Positions 18,305-26,841 are shown, counted from the stretch's first letter. The stretch is DNA of 64,000 nt from Algibacter miyuki (GCF_042427745.1 NZ_JBHMFA010000004.1); one strand, 5' to 3'. Made by a program: numbers and translations. The notes: generated by a model from the sequence alone, not told the origin.

Positions 18305-19657
18305 ATGAATTTAGATACTATACATAACGTTTATTTTATTGGCATTGGTGGCATTGGCATGAGCGCTTTGGCGCGTTATTTTAATACAACCAATAAGTTG
18401 GTGGGTGGTTATGATAAGACGCCATCGGCTATCACAGATAGTTTGGTAGATTTGGGTATGCAAGTTCATTTTGAAGATGCTGTTGAACAAATTGATGCTA
18501 CGTTTTTAAATGCTGAAAATACGTTGGTGGTTTATACGCCAGCTGTTCCGAAAGGCCATTCAGAATTAAATTACTTTAAAACAAATGGTTTTAAGGTTTT
18601 AAAACGTTCGGAAATTTTAGGTTTAATTACGGAAAACACAGTGTGTTTAGCGGTTGCAGGAACCCATGGAAAAACAACAACAACCAGTATTTTAGGGCAT
18701 TTGTTACATGAATGTGATGTGCCGCTTACAGCGTTTCTAGGTGGGATTAGTGAGAATTACGATTCCAATTTAATTTTAAAAGGGACTGAAGTTTCAGTTG
18801 TTGAAGCTGATGAGTTTGATCGTTCATTTTTAACGCTTTCGCCAAATTTAGCTGGAATTACATCTATGGATGCTGATCATTTAGATATTTATGGTGATGC
18901 TGCTGAATTAGAAAAAACATTCGAAGCTTTTTCAAAACGGTTAAAGCCAAATGGAAAATTATTTGTAAAAAACGGGTTGCCATTAAATGGTATTACCTAT
19001 GGTATTGAAGATGATGCCGATTATTCGGTTCAAAATATAAAAATTGTAAATGGTGTGTATGTGTTTGATGTGAGAACGCCAAGCATGCTGTTGGAAAATA
19101 TAGAGTTTAGCCTACCTGGAAGACATAATTTGTCGAATGCTTTATTGGCTTTGGCGATGGCTGTAGAGTATGGTTGCCCAACCAAACAGCTCGCTGAGGC
19201 ATTAGCATCTTTTAAAGGTGTTAAAAGACGTTTTTCGTATCAGATTAAAACGGATGATTTGGTGTATATCGATGATTATGCGCATCATCCAGAAGAAATT
19301 AATGCAGTACATCAAGCAGTACGCGAAATGTATCCTAATAAAAAAGTGTTAGCTGTTTTTCAGCCACATTTATTTAGTCGAACACAAGACTTTAGTGATG
19401 AATTTGGGAAAAGTTTATCGCAATTTGATGAGTTGATATTATTAGATATTTATCCAGCTAGAGAATTACCAATCGAAGGAGTCACCTCGGAATGGTTATT
19501 GCGCAAAGTATCAGGAGAAAATAAACAAGTAGTAAGTAAAGAAAATTTGCTTTCAGAAATTAAAAAAAGTAACGCGCAAGTGGTTTTAACCATAGGAGCA
19601 GGTGATATTGGAGAGCAAGTAAAATATATAAAAAAAGAATTAAGCGGTGCGAATTAA
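18305..19657 (+). CDS. murC: UDP-MurNAc:L-alanine ligase MurC
   Basis: First Mur ligase, adding L-alanine to UDP-MurNAc. It starts immediately after the murG stop. The N-terminal Rossmann motif is GIGGIGMSALA, the ATP site AGTHGKTTTTS, and the central and C-terminal domains show SMDADHLDIYG, DDYAHHPEEI and FQPHLFSRT. Its 450 aa are typical. Its 3' end overlaps ftsQ by 11 bp in another frame. Confidence 0.97.
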   Translation: MNLDTIHNVYFIGIGGIGMSALARYFNTTNKLVGGYDKTPSAITDSLVDLGMQVHFEDAVEQIDATFLNAENTLVVYTPAVPKGHSELNYFKTNGFKVLKRSEILGLITENTVCLAVAGTHGKTTTTSILGHLLHECDVPLTAFLGGISENYDSNLILKGTEVSVVEADEFDRSFLTLSPNLAGITSMDADHLDIYGDAAELEKTFEAFSKRLKPNGKLFVKNGLPLNGITYGIEDDADYSVQNIKIVNGVYVFDVRTPSMLLENIEFSLPGRHNLSNALLALAMAVEYGCPTKQLAEALASFKGVKRRFSYQIKTDDLVYIDDYAHHPEEINAVHQAVREMYPNKKVLAVFQPHLFSRTQDFSDEFGKSLSQFDELILLDIYPARELPIEGVTSEWLLRKVSGENKQVVSKENLLSEIKKSNAQVVLTIGAGDIGEQVKYIKKELSGAN

Positions 19658-20366
19658 TTGGAATAACATAAAGATGCTGATTTTACTAGTTGTAGTGGGC
19701 TTTTTATTCGCCTTTGCTTCGGGTAGAAATAAGGTGCGTGTGGTTTCTAGTCCGGCTGTGAAATTTATGGGAGAAAATAACTTATTCATTACAAATGAGG
19801 CTGTTAGTAAATTGTTAATACAAAATTACAGTTCTGCTGAAAATGTTTCTAAAGAATCTTTAGATTTGTCTAAGTTAGAAAATGCCCTCAAATCGAACCC
19901 CATGATTAAGAGTGCGGAAGTGTATGTTGCTGTAAATGGAACACTTAACGCCGAAATAGAACAAAGAACACCAATAGCAAGAGTGAGTACTAATGCGTCT
20001 TATTATATTGATGACGAAGGTTTTTACATGCCTTTATCAAATAATTTTTCGGCTCGTGTGCCACTTGTAACGGGATTTATTGAGAAAAATAACTTAAAAA
20101 ATGTCTTTAAAATTGCAACAAAAATTAGAGACGACGAATTTTTAAAAACGAATGTTATAGAAATTCATCAAAGCGCTAATAACGTGTTGTTTTTAAAGTT
20201 AAGACAATGTCGTTTCTTAGTGCAATTAGGAGATTTGAATTTAATAGATAAGAAAATAAATAATTTGAAAGCGTTTTACCTAAAAAACATCAAGGAAAAA
20301 ACACTGGATAATTATAGTAAAGTGAATTTGCAGTTCGATAACCAAGTCGTGTGTACCAAAATATAA
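19647..20366 (+). CDS. ftsQ: Cell division protein FtsQ/DivIB
   Basis: Bitopic division protein linking the FtsZ ring to the septal synthases. It starts with GTG inside the murC 3' end. A short cytoplasmic N terminus is followed by one membrane helix (about residues 9-25), then an extracytoplasmic POTRA-like region and a beta domain. Sequence conservation is low, as is usual for FtsQ; the call depends on its place between murC and ftsA, its topology and its 239-aa length. ftsA starts 3 bp downstream. Confidence 0.88.
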   Translation: MRINWNNIKMLILLVVVGFLFAFASGRNKVRVVSSPAVKFMGENNLFITNEAVSKLLIQNYSSAENVSKESLDLSKLENALKSNPMIKSAEVYVAVNGTLNAEIEQRTPIARVSTNASYYIDDEGFYMPLSNNFSARVPLVTGFIEKNNLKNVFKIATKIRDDEFLKTNVIEIHQSANNVLFLKLRQCRFLVQLGDLNLIDKKINNLKAFYLKNIKEKTLDNYSKVNLQFDNQVVCTKI

Positions 20367-20369
20367 ACC

Positions 20370-21698
20370 ATGGAACATAACATATCAGTAGGATTAGATA
20401 TCGGAACCACAAAAATTGTGGCTATGATTGGTCGTAAAAATGAATACGGCAAACTTGAAATTTTAGGTATTGGTAAGTCTAAAAGTTTAGGTGTGCACCG
20501 TGGGGTTGTAAATAATATTACACAAACCATTCAATCTATACAGCAAGCCGTTCAAGAAGCGGAAGCTGCTGCGGGACTTAAAATTGAAGGTGTTACCGTG
20601 GGTATTGCTGGGCAACATATTAGAAGTTTACAACATAGCGATTATATTACCAGAGCAAATTCTGAAGTAGTTATTGATGATGACGATATTGATCGTTTAA
20701 TCAATCAAGTACATAAGTTGGTTATGCTTCCAGGTGAAGAAATTATCCATGTACTTCCTCAGGAGTATAAAGTGGATGGTCAGGCTGAAATTATGGAGCC
20801 TATCGGAATGTATGGCGGTCGTTTAGAAGCTAATTTTCATGTGGTAGTAGGGCAAGTGTCATCTATTAGAAATGTAGGACGTTGTATCCAGAGTGCCGAT
20901 TTAAATTTAGAAGGCATCACTTTAGAACCTTTAGCATCAGCAAATGCGGTGTTAAGTCAAGAAGAAAAAGAAGCGGGAGTCGCACTTATTGATATCGGAG
21001 GCGGAACCACTGATTTGGCTATTTTCAGAGATGGTATCATTCGCCATACAGCGGTGATTCCTTTTGGAGGAAATGTTATTACAGAAGATATAAAAGAAGG
21101 TTGCTCGATTATTGAAAAGCAAGCCGAATTATTAAAAATAAAATTTGGGTCGGCGTGGCCAGGAGAAAATAAAGACAACGAAATAGTATCTATTCCAGGT
21201 TTACGTGGTCGTGAGCCAAAGGAAATTACGTTAAAAAACCTTTCAAAAATTATCCACGCACGTGTTGTGGAAATTATAGAACAGGTTTATGTTGAAATTA
21301 AAAACTACGGACACGAAGAACAAAAGAAAAACCTTATTGCAGGTATTGTTTTAACAGGAGGCGGAAGTCAATTGAAGCACTTAAAACAATTGGTGGAGTA
21401 CATCACTGGTATGGATACCAGAATAGGTTACCCCAACGAGCATTTAGCAGGCGATAGTGATGAAGACGTTACTAGTCCGCTTTTTGCTACAGCAGTAGGT
21501 TTAGTTTTAGACGGAATTAAGCGTCAGGAACGTAAAAAAATAGAACAGGAAGTCGAAGAAGAGGTTGTGGAAGAAACAGAACCTGTTGTAGAAGAACAAC
21601 CTGTAGAAGAAGTGAAAAAAGAACCTGTTGTGGAAAGACGTTCTTTTTTAGATAAGTTAACAGATCGCGTTAAAGATTTTTTAGATAACGCAGAGTAG
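20370..21698 (+). CDS. ftsA: Cell division protein FtsA
   Basis: Actin-like ATPase that tethers FtsZ to the membrane. The phosphate 1 motif VGLDIGTTKI is at residues 8-17, phosphate 2 is LIDIGGGTTDLA and the adenosine motif is GIVLTGGGSQL. The C-terminal tail, rich in Glu and Val (about residues 385-420), ends in the amphipathic helix FLDKLTDRVKDFLDNAE that should insert in the membrane. It has 442 aa and is followed after 57 bp by ftsZ. Confidence 0.96.
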   Translation: MEHNISVGLDIGTTKIVAMIGRKNEYGKLEILGIGKSKSLGVHRGVVNNITQTIQSIQQAVQEAEAAAGLKIEGVTVGIAGQHIRSLQHSDYITRANSEVVIDDDDIDRLINQVHKLVMLPGEEIIHVLPQEYKVDGQAEIMEPIGMYGGRLEANFHVVVGQVSSIRNVGRCIQSADLNLEGITLEPLASANAVLSQEEKEAGVALIDIGGGTTDLAIFRDGIIRHTAVIPFGGNVITEDIKEGCSIIEKQAELLKIKFGSAWPGENKDNEIVSIPGLRGREPKEITLKNLSKIIHARVVEIIEQVYVEIKNYGHEEQKKNLIAGIVLTGGGSQLKHLKQLVEYITGMDTRIGYPNEHLAGDSDEDVTSPLFATAVGLVLDGIKRQERKKIEQEVEEEVVEETEPVVEEQPVEEVKKEPVVERRSFLDKLTDRVKDFLDNAE

Positions 21699-21755
21699 TA
21701 TTAGAAATCCATTGAATAAAAAATATTTAGTCCAAAATCTCAGTAAAACAGAATT

Positions 21756-23780
21756 ATGAGCAGCAACAAAGAATTCGAAAGCATTGCATTTGATTTACCT
21801 AAAAATCAATCAAATGTTATCAAAGTTATTGGCGTTGGTGGTGGCGGTAGTAATGCCATTAATCACATGTTCCAACAAGGTATCAAAGGTGTCGATTTTT
21901 ACGTATGTAATACCGATGCACAAGCCTTACAAAACAGTGGTGTGCCCAACAAAATACAATTAGGTCTTAATTTAACCGAAGGGTTGGGAGCAGGCGCAAA
22001 CCCCGATATTGGCGAGCAATCGGCAGTAGAAAGTTTTGACGACATCTCTCAAATGTTAGATAGCAATACCAAAATGGTGTTTATCACAGCCGGAATGGGT
22101 GGTGGTACCGGTACAGGTGCAGCGCCTATTATTGCTAAAATGGCTAAAGATTTAGACATTTTAACGGTTGGAATTGTAACTATGCCATTTCAGTTTGAAG
22201 GTAAAATGCGAATTGAACAATCTCAAAAAGGTATCGAAAAATTGAGAGGTATGGTCGATTCATTAATTGTAATTAACAACAATAAACTTCGTGAAGTTTA
22301 CGGAAACCTTGGTTTTAAAGCTGGTTTCTCCAAAGCCGATGAAGTCTTATCTACCGCTGCTCGTGGTATAGCCGAAGTTATTACACATCACTACACGCAA
22401 AATATTGATTTACGTGATGCTAAAACCGTATTAAGTAATAGTGGTACAGCTATTATGGGGTCTGCATTAGCCTCGGGGCAAAACCGTGCGCCAGATGCTA
22501 TCCGTAAAGCTTTAGATTCGCCATTATTGAATGATAATAAAATTACAGGAGCTAAAAATGTATTGCTTCTTATTGTTTCAGGTGCTCAAGAAATTACTAT
22601 TGATGAAATTGGAGAAATAAATGATCATATTCAAAATGAAGCTGGCCATGGTGCTAACATTATTATGGGTGTTGGTGAAGATGAATCTTTAGACGAATCT
22701 ATTGCAGTAACCATTATTGCAACAGGTTTTAATATTGAACAACAAGACGAAATTTCGAATACCGAAACCAAAAAAGTAATTCATTCTTTAAGTGAAGAGA
22801 AAGAATTAAAGGTAAAAGAAATAGAAGCTGAAGTTGTTGCCCCTCCAGTAGTAAAAGAAGTAAAGGTTGAAGCGCCTAAAGTAGTAAAACATACGCTAGA
22901 TTTAGACGAAGACGACGAATTGTCTTTTTTTGATAAAAGCATGGTAAGAAAGCAAAAATTATCATCGCCTCCAAAAGATATCGATTTGATTTCTTCTTCA
23001 GATATTTTAAAAAATATCAATGTAGTTTATGATGAAGTTCGTGTTGATATTGAAGATGAAGACGATTTCATTATAAAATCTAAAAACGAACCAGTTACCG
23101 ATTTTCAAGATGAATCTAATTTTGAAGTTATTACTGACGAGTTTGAAGAAGAGAAACAAATCACACTAACATTCGATTTGCCGATAAGTAATGAGCCAGA
23201 ACCAAAAGCTGAAAAAGTAGAAGTTCAGGAAATTAAAGAAGAGAAAATTACATTCAGTCTTAATGAAGATAATGTAAAAAATATTTCAGTAAACGACCAT
23301 GTTGAAGTTGTTCCGGTAACGGAATCGAAACCAACGGGTGATGTACGTTATGCTTTAGACGATTATTTAGAAGAAGAGGAAGATTCTTTTTCAATTAAGA
23401 AAAAAGCAGCAAACAAAGCTAAAGCAGAACCTGTTGAAGAAGATGTTGTTTTTGAAAGAAAAGTAGTTGAGAAAGAAGCTCCAGTACAAAATATTGAAGA
23501 GGAAGAAGATATCGACCCAATGAACACGCCAATTTCAGAATTATTGAAAGAACGCGCTGCAGAACGTCGTCGTAAAATGAAGGATTTCAACTATAAATTC
23601 AATAATGCAAAAATTGATGATATAGAAAAAGTGCCAGCATATAAACGTCAAGGTGTTAATTTAGAAGCTTCAAAGCATTCTTCGGATACCGATTTTTCTA
23701 GAACTAGTATAGGTTTAGATGATAATGATGATATACAAGTAAGAAGCAATAACTCTTATTTACATGATAATGTAGATTAA
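21756..23780 (+). CDS. ftsZ: Cell division protein FtsZ with long C-terminal extension
   Basis: Tubulin-like GTPase that forms the division ring. The GTPase domain occupies about residues 15-325 with VGGGGSNAINHM, the GTP loop GMGGGTGTGAAP and NNNKLRE. The protein is 674 aa, almost twice the E. coli length. The extra part is a very acidic linker (about 335-620) rich in Glu, Asp, Val and Lys. A sequence like the conserved C-terminal FtsA-binding peptide (DDIEKVPAYKRQG) sits about 50 residues before the true end rather than at it. Long linkers are known in Bacteroidota. It is the last gene of the cluster. Confidence 0.97.
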   Translation: MSSNKEFESIAFDLPKNQSNVIKVIGVGGGGSNAINHMFQQGIKGVDFYVCNTDAQALQNSGVPNKIQLGLNLTEGLGAGANPDIGEQSAVESFDDISQMLDSNTKMVFITAGMGGGTGTGAAPIIAKMAKDLDILTVGIVTMPFQFEGKMRIEQSQKGIEKLRGMVDSLIVINNNKLREVYGNLGFKAGFSKADEVLSTAARGIAEVITHHYTQNIDLRDAKTVLSNSGTAIMGSALASGQNRAPDAIRKALDSPLLNDNKITGAKNVLLLIVSGAQEITIDEIGEINDHIQNEAGHGANIIMGVGEDESLDESIAVTIIATGFNIEQQDEISNTETKKVIHSLSEEKELKVKEIEAEVVAPPVVKEVKVEAPKVVKHTLDLDEDDELSFFDKSMVRKQKLSSPPKDIDLISSSDILKNINVVYDEVRVDIEDEDDFIIKSKNEPVTDFQDESNFEVITDEFEEEKQITLTFDLPISNEPEPKAEKVEVQEIKEEKITFSLNEDNVKNISVNDHVEVVPVTESKPTGDVRYALDDYLEEEEDSFSIKKKAANKAKAEPVEEDVVFERKVVEKEAPVQNIEEEEDIDPMNTPISELLKERAAERRRKMKDFNYKFNNAKIDDIEKVPAYKRQGVNLEASKHSSDTDFSRTSIGLDDNDDIQVRSNNSYLHDNVD

Positions 23781-23800
23781 AGTTTAACTACTAAATTCTG

Positions 23801-23837
23801 AACCCGAAAAGTTGACAACGCTTTTCGGGTTTTTTTT
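23801..23837 (+). terminator. Rho-independent terminator of the dcw cluster
   Basis: AACCCGAAAAG (23801-23811) pairs perfectly with CTTTTCGGGTT (23821-23831) across a 9-nt loop, followed by a run of T to 23837. It sits 20 bp after the ftsZ stop and separates the cluster from yqeY. Confidence 0.93.
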
Positions 23838-23903
23838 ATGCGTTTTTCTAAAAATGAGGTGTAAACTAATTTGTAATCCAATGCTTTAATTATAACTTTT
23901 TTT

Positions 23904-23911
23904 TATCTTCG
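23904..23911 (+). promoter_or_regulatory. Probable -7 element for yqeY
   Basis: TATCTTCG differs from TAnnTTTG by one base and lies 20 bp before the yqeY start, downstream of the ftsZ terminator where a new promoter is needed. No good -33 TTTG is seen at the right spacing; the nearest lies about 30 bp upstream. Confidence 0.45.
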
Positions 23912-23931
23912 CATACTAAATAAATCGAAAA

Positions 23932-24381
23932 ATGGCTTTACAAGAAGAAGTAATGACGGCGCTTAAAGCCGCAATGAAATCTAAAGATCAAACAGCTTTA
24001 ACAGCGTTGCGTGCAGTAAAGTCTGCTATATTATTAGCGCAAACTGAAAGTGGAGCTAAAGAAGATATCACAGAAGATCAGGAGCTTAAAATACTTCAAA
24101 AACAAGTAAAACAACGTCGTGATAGTGCTGCTATTTATTTAGAGCAAGGACGCGAAGATTTAGCTACGCCAGAATTAGCAGAGGCCGATGTTATTGCTCA
24201 GTTTTTGCCAGAGGCTTTAACCGATGAAGAAATAGAAAAAGTAGTGGTTGCCACCATCGATAAAGTTGGAGCAAGCGGTATGAAAGATATGGGGAAAGTT
24301 ATGGGTATGGTAAGTCAAGAATTGGCAGGCCAGGCCGATGGTAAAACCATATCAGCTATAGTGAAACAAAAATTAAGTTAA
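23932..24381 (+). CDS. GatB/YqeY domain protein
   Basis: A stand-alone YqeY protein of 149 aa, helical throughout, homologous to the tRNA-binding tail of the GatB amidotransferase subunit. Typical segments are ALRAVKSAIL, KQRRDSAAIYLEQGR, AEADVIAQFLPEAL and the C-terminal GMVSQELAGQADGKTIS. Its exact function is unsettled; a tRNA-linked role is usually assumed. It has its own likely promoter and a tRNA-Arg gene follows. Confidence 0.92.
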   Translation: MALQEEVMTALKAAMKSKDQTALTALRAVKSAILLAQTESGAKEDITEDQELKILQKQVKQRRDSAAIYLEQGREDLATPELAEADVIAQFLPEALTDEEIEKVVVATIDKVGASGMKDMGKVMGMVSQELAGQADGKTISAIVKQKLS

Positions 24382-24387
24382 AATATA

Positions 24388-24399
24388 CCGCTTAAGCGG
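24388..24399. repeat. Perfect 12-bp palindrome before the tRNA gene
   Basis: CCGCTTAAGCGG is a perfect palindrome 6 bp downstream of the yqeY stop codon and 5 bp before the tRNA-Arg 5' end. It may be chance, a weak hairpin or a protein site; no T run follows. Confidence 0.35.
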
Positions 24400-24404
24400 A
24401 AAAT

Positions 24405-24478
24405 GGCTGCGTAGTTCAACTGGATAGAATATCAGATTTCGGCTCTGAGGGTTGGGGGTTCGAATCCCTTCGCGGTCA
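24405..24478 (+). tRNA. tRNA-Arg (anticodon UCG)
   Basis: A full 74-nt cloverleaf can be drawn. Acceptor 5' GGCTGCG pairs with CGCGGTC at 24471-24477 and the discriminator is A24478. The D stem is GTTC/GAAT. The anticodon stem TCAGA/TCTGA encloses loop TTTCGGC with UCG at positions 34-36. The T arm loop is TTCGAAT. No CCA is encoded. Wobble pairs are frequent: two in the acceptor stem, one in the D stem and two in the T stem (GGGGG/CCCTT). It should read CGA and other CGN codons. It lies 23 bp after yqeY. Confidence 0.93.
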
Positions 24479-24483
24479 CATTA

Positions 24484-24530
24484 AAAACACTTTAATTACT
24501 TGTTGTTCGAGTTTTTAAAGTGTTTTTTGT
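24484..24530 (+). terminator. Terminator after tRNA-Arg
   Basis: AAAACACTTTAA (24484-24495) pairs with TTAAAGTGTTTT (24515-24526), a perfect 12-bp stem continued by further T residues, starting 6 bp after the tRNA 3' end. Confidence 0.85.
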
Positions 24531-24689
24531 TTACATACTTAAATGGTTCGATTTACAGTACGATTATGAGTTTGTGAGCTGTTTCAGTAACCAATTAGTA
24601 AATACAAATTACAACATAGAAAACTTGCTAAGCTTTTCTTAAATAAGCTTACAATGGCAGTCGTTTATAAAAGTTGTTGCCAACCGTGT

Positions 24690-24797
24690 TTATTTCCACT
24701 TTTCTATTAATTCCATTACACCTTTTTTAATTGCGCTATAAAATTGTCCGTTTTTAAATTCAGAAAATCCGTGAGGTTTTTCGTGATTAGACGATAA
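24690..24797 (-). pseudogene. Remnant of a coding sequence, C-terminal fragment
   Basis: On the minus strand a 35-codon open stretch ends at TAA (24690-24692) and is cut off upstream by an in-frame TAG at 24798-24800. It reads like a natural protein C terminus: PHGFSEFKNG followed by an amphipathic AIKKGVMELIEKWK. There is no start codon. The HGF segment resembles the His region near the end of alpha/beta hydrolases, but that is a guess. It lies in the 24531-24838 stretch, which otherwise holds no gene; a nearby GTTGTTGCCAACCG at 24674-24687 resembles sequences flanking other accessory genes here. Confidence 0.4.
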
Positions 24798-24838
24798 CTA
24801 GCGATTAACTATATAGAGGAGGGTAGAGGTATGGCTTT

Positions 24839-25564
24839 TTATTCTAATCCTTTTTTGTCAGGATTCCAAAAGGGTTTCGTTTTAATTTGTTTTGTGTCCC
24901 ATTTAAGCTCTTTTCTTAAATAGTTGTTTATAGCAATACAAACCCTACTATCTCCTGCAATATATGCCATTTTTACACCTTTTAGTTGCGGCAATAAATG
25001 TTCTATTTTGGCTATAATTTCTTTTGTATTATTGTCTTCTATACTATAAAAGTTAAATGGTTTTTCATTATCTATATCTGCGTATAATTCTGTAATATTC
25101 TTGTTATAAATAATGCTTTCTACCTGTTTATCTTTAGATAAATATCTATTGATGATATATAAATGCGATAATGCAGATAGGTCGCCAATCATTAAATAGC
25201 TATCTGCAGTAGTATCTACGGTGAATTTTCCTCTTTTTGTTTTGTAGTAAACAGTATCGCCAACCCTACAGTCTTTAACCCATTGCGCACCAATGCCATT
25301 GCTATGTGTGGCTATGGCAAGGCTAAATGTATTTTTGTCTTTATCTATACTCCAAATGGAATAGCTTCTTACCATATCTTTTTTTGAGCTGGCTTCTTGA
25401 CCTATACCAACTCCTAAGCGAATAAAACAGCCTGGTACAAAATCCATTGTTTTTACGGCCTCACTTTGGATTTCAATTTTATATACGGTTTTGGAGAGTT
25501 GTTCTTTGGAAGTAATTACGCCATTATCCATTATTTTTTTGATGATGTTTTCTATGAATGCCAT
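24839..25564 (-). CDS. FAD-dependent siderophore-interacting/ferric reductase-like protein
   Basis: Cytoplasmic flavoprotein-like reductase of the siderophore-interacting (ViuB/SIP) family, 241 aa from the start at 25564 (MAFIENIIKK). The frame extends upstream but would run into the neighbouring gene. An N-terminal FAD-binding barrel includes FIRLGVGIGQ and RSYSIWS (flavin phosphate site); the C-terminal part has GDLSALSHLYI and YIAGDSRVCIAINNYL. Such proteins use NAD(P)H to reduce ferric siderophores or other iron chelates. It lies 5 bp after a DUF4405 membrane protein under a MarR regulator, which suggests an electron-transfer pair. The substrate is not known. Confidence 0.8.
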   Translation of the reverse strand: MAFIENIIKKIMDNGVITSKEQLSKTVYKIEIQSEAVKTMDFVPGCFIRLGVGIGQEASSKKDMVRSYSIWSIDKDKNTFSLAIATHSNGIGAQWVKDCRVGDTVYYKTKRGKFTVDTTADSYLMIGDLSALSHLYIINRYLSKDKQVESIIYNKNITELYADIDNEKPFNFYSIEDNNTKEIIAKIEHLLPQLKGVKMAYIAGDSRVCIAINNYLRKELKWDTKQIKTKPFWNPDKKGLE

Positions 25565-25569
25565 AATTT

Positions 25570-26331
25570 TTAGTTTTTCAGTTTTGCTTTTAAATAAATA
25601 ATTACTCTTGTTAAAACGGCAGGAACGCACAAAAAGACAGTTACTTTTAGTAACGGAAGTACATAAATTAACCATTGTATAGCTGGTTGTTTTGATCCCT
25701 CTGCTGTTTTTGGCGTACTGTTATGTGTTATGGTTTCTGCCCAACTTGTAAATTCCAGGAGCCAGATTGCTAGGGAAAGAATAATACTAAGAGCGATAAG
25801 AATTAGGAATTCTGTTTTACGATTACGAAATATTGTTGTGATTTGTTTTATATGATGCAAATCGGATAGGAACTTTAATTTTTGAAGTGTTTTTACAATC
25901 CATTTCCAATGTAAAGCGAGATGAATTCCTAAAAGGGCAATAAATAGGGTTGCTGATGCATTGTGAATTGTAGTCCAAAACGGATTAATATTAAAATGGA
26001 TGCCTATTGCAGGTAAAGCAGCTTCAGAAATTACTAAACCAGAAACGGTTACCAATAGCATGTCTATATATAAAATCCAATTGAAAAAGTAATCGAACTT
26101 GGTTTTTCGTAATGGCTTTTTGAACAGATTTTTAGAATAGCTTGCAATCCAATTCCAATTAATTATTAGATGTAAAAAGAAAGGTATTAAGATTATAAAA
26201 CTTAACCATTCATGTATGGCGATTCCTGTACTTTGTGGTATAAGTACAGCAATCATTAAGATAAAGAAAAACAAGTCTAGAATGACACGTGTTTTATTGG
26301 TATTTCCTGTGTTTTTTTTTGAATTTTTCAT
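25570..26331 (-). CDS. DUF4405-type membrane protein, cytochrome b-like
   Basis: Integral membrane protein of 253 aa with about six hydrophobic segments. The N-terminal half contains helices with spaced His residues (GIAIHEWLSFI, FFLHLIINW, TTIHNASATLF, LLGIHLALHWKW). This pattern of paired His residues in DUF4405 proteins suggests b-type haem ligation, though no haem binding has been shown here. A second hydrophobic block (about 170-245) follows. Linked to a flavin reductase-like gene, it may pass electrons across the membrane. An 18-bp palindrome lies 18 bp upstream of its start. Confidence 0.75.
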   Translation of the reverse strand: MKNSKKNTGNTNKTRVILDLFFFILMIAVLIPQSTGIAIHEWLSFIILIPFFLHLIINWNWIASYSKNLFKKPLRKTKFDYFFNWILYIDMLLVTVSGLVISEAALPAIGIHFNINPFWTTIHNASATLFIALLGIHLALHWKWIVKTLQKLKFLSDLHHIKQITTIFRNRKTEFLILIALSIILSLAIWLLEFTSWAETITHNSTPKTAEGSKQPAIQWLIYVLPLLKVTVFLCVPAVLTRVIIYLKAKLKN

Positions 26332-26348
26332 ATTTATTTTCAGTCTAA

Positions 26349-26366
26349 TTGTTGATTAATCAACAA
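26349..26366. promoter_or_regulatory. Palindromic operator, probable MarR site 1
   Basis: TTGTTGATTAATCAACAA is a perfect 18-bp palindrome, 18 bp upstream of the DUF4405 gene and just past the marR stop codon. A near copy lies upstream of marR itself. Perfect dyads of this size are the usual MarR-family binding sites. Confidence 0.8.
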
Positions 26367-26379
26367 TTGATGTAAATTT

Positions 26380-26811
26380 TTATTTAATATTATTAAGTAA
26401 TTTATTAAGAAGTTGATTTAGGTTTTTTGCTTCTTCTTCTGTAAAACAGCTTAATGCTTCATTAACGGTTTCTTTAGATGCTTTAGTAAAAACTTGAACC
26501 ATCTTTTTACCTTCTTGGGTTAGTGCAATGGTATGAGACCTAGAGTCTTTTCCCGATTTTCTGGTTACTAGGTTCTTTTTTTCTAAATGATCAATTAATC
26601 GTTTTATTGCGGCTCTATCTTTATGTTGTAGTTCAGCAAGCTGACTTTGATTCATTTCTCCTTCGTTAGATATTACTACCAATAATCGCCATTGTTCTGG
26701 AGTTGTATTCGCTCCTGTATTTTTAAATCTGGCTTGTAATTTTTGTTGTAATATTCGAGAAATGGTAGTGGTTAAATAGCCAACCGAACCTGTAAACACA
26801 TATTTTTTCAT
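26380..26811 (-). CDS. MarR-family transcriptional regulator
   Basis: A 143-aa winged-helix regulator. The helix-turn-helix spans about residues 52-75 (MNQSQLAELQHKDRAAIKR), the wing contains KSGKDSRSHTIALT, and the flanking helices form the dimer interface. The near-identical palindromes upstream of this gene and of the next gene downstream suggest that it represses both itself and the DUF4405-reductase pair. The inducer is unknown. No Cys-based sensing motif is evident. Confidence 0.9.
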   Translation of the reverse strand: MKKYVFTGSVGYLTTTISRILQQKLQARFKNTGANTTPEQWRLLVVISNEGEMNQSQLAELQHKDRAAIKRLIDHLEKKNLVTRKSGKDSRSHTIALTQEGKKMVQVFTKASKETVNEALSCFTEEEAKNLNQLLNKLLNNIK

Positions 26812-26818
26812 CTAACAA

Positions 26819-26836
26819 ATGTTGATTAGTCAACAA
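26819..26836. promoter_or_regulatory. Palindromic operator, probable MarR site 2
   Basis: On the minus strand TTGTTGACTAATCAACAT differs from the perfect palindrome at 26349 in two positions. It lies 8 bp upstream of the marR start and overlaps the -7 element at 26834-26841, so binding should block marR transcription. Confidence 0.8.
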
Positions 26837-26841
26837 ATTTA
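26834..26841 (-). promoter_or_regulatory. -7 promoter element of marR
   Basis: On the minus strand TAAATTTG matches TAnnTTTG exactly, 22 bp upstream of the marR ATG and partly inside the palindromic operator. Confidence 0.6.
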
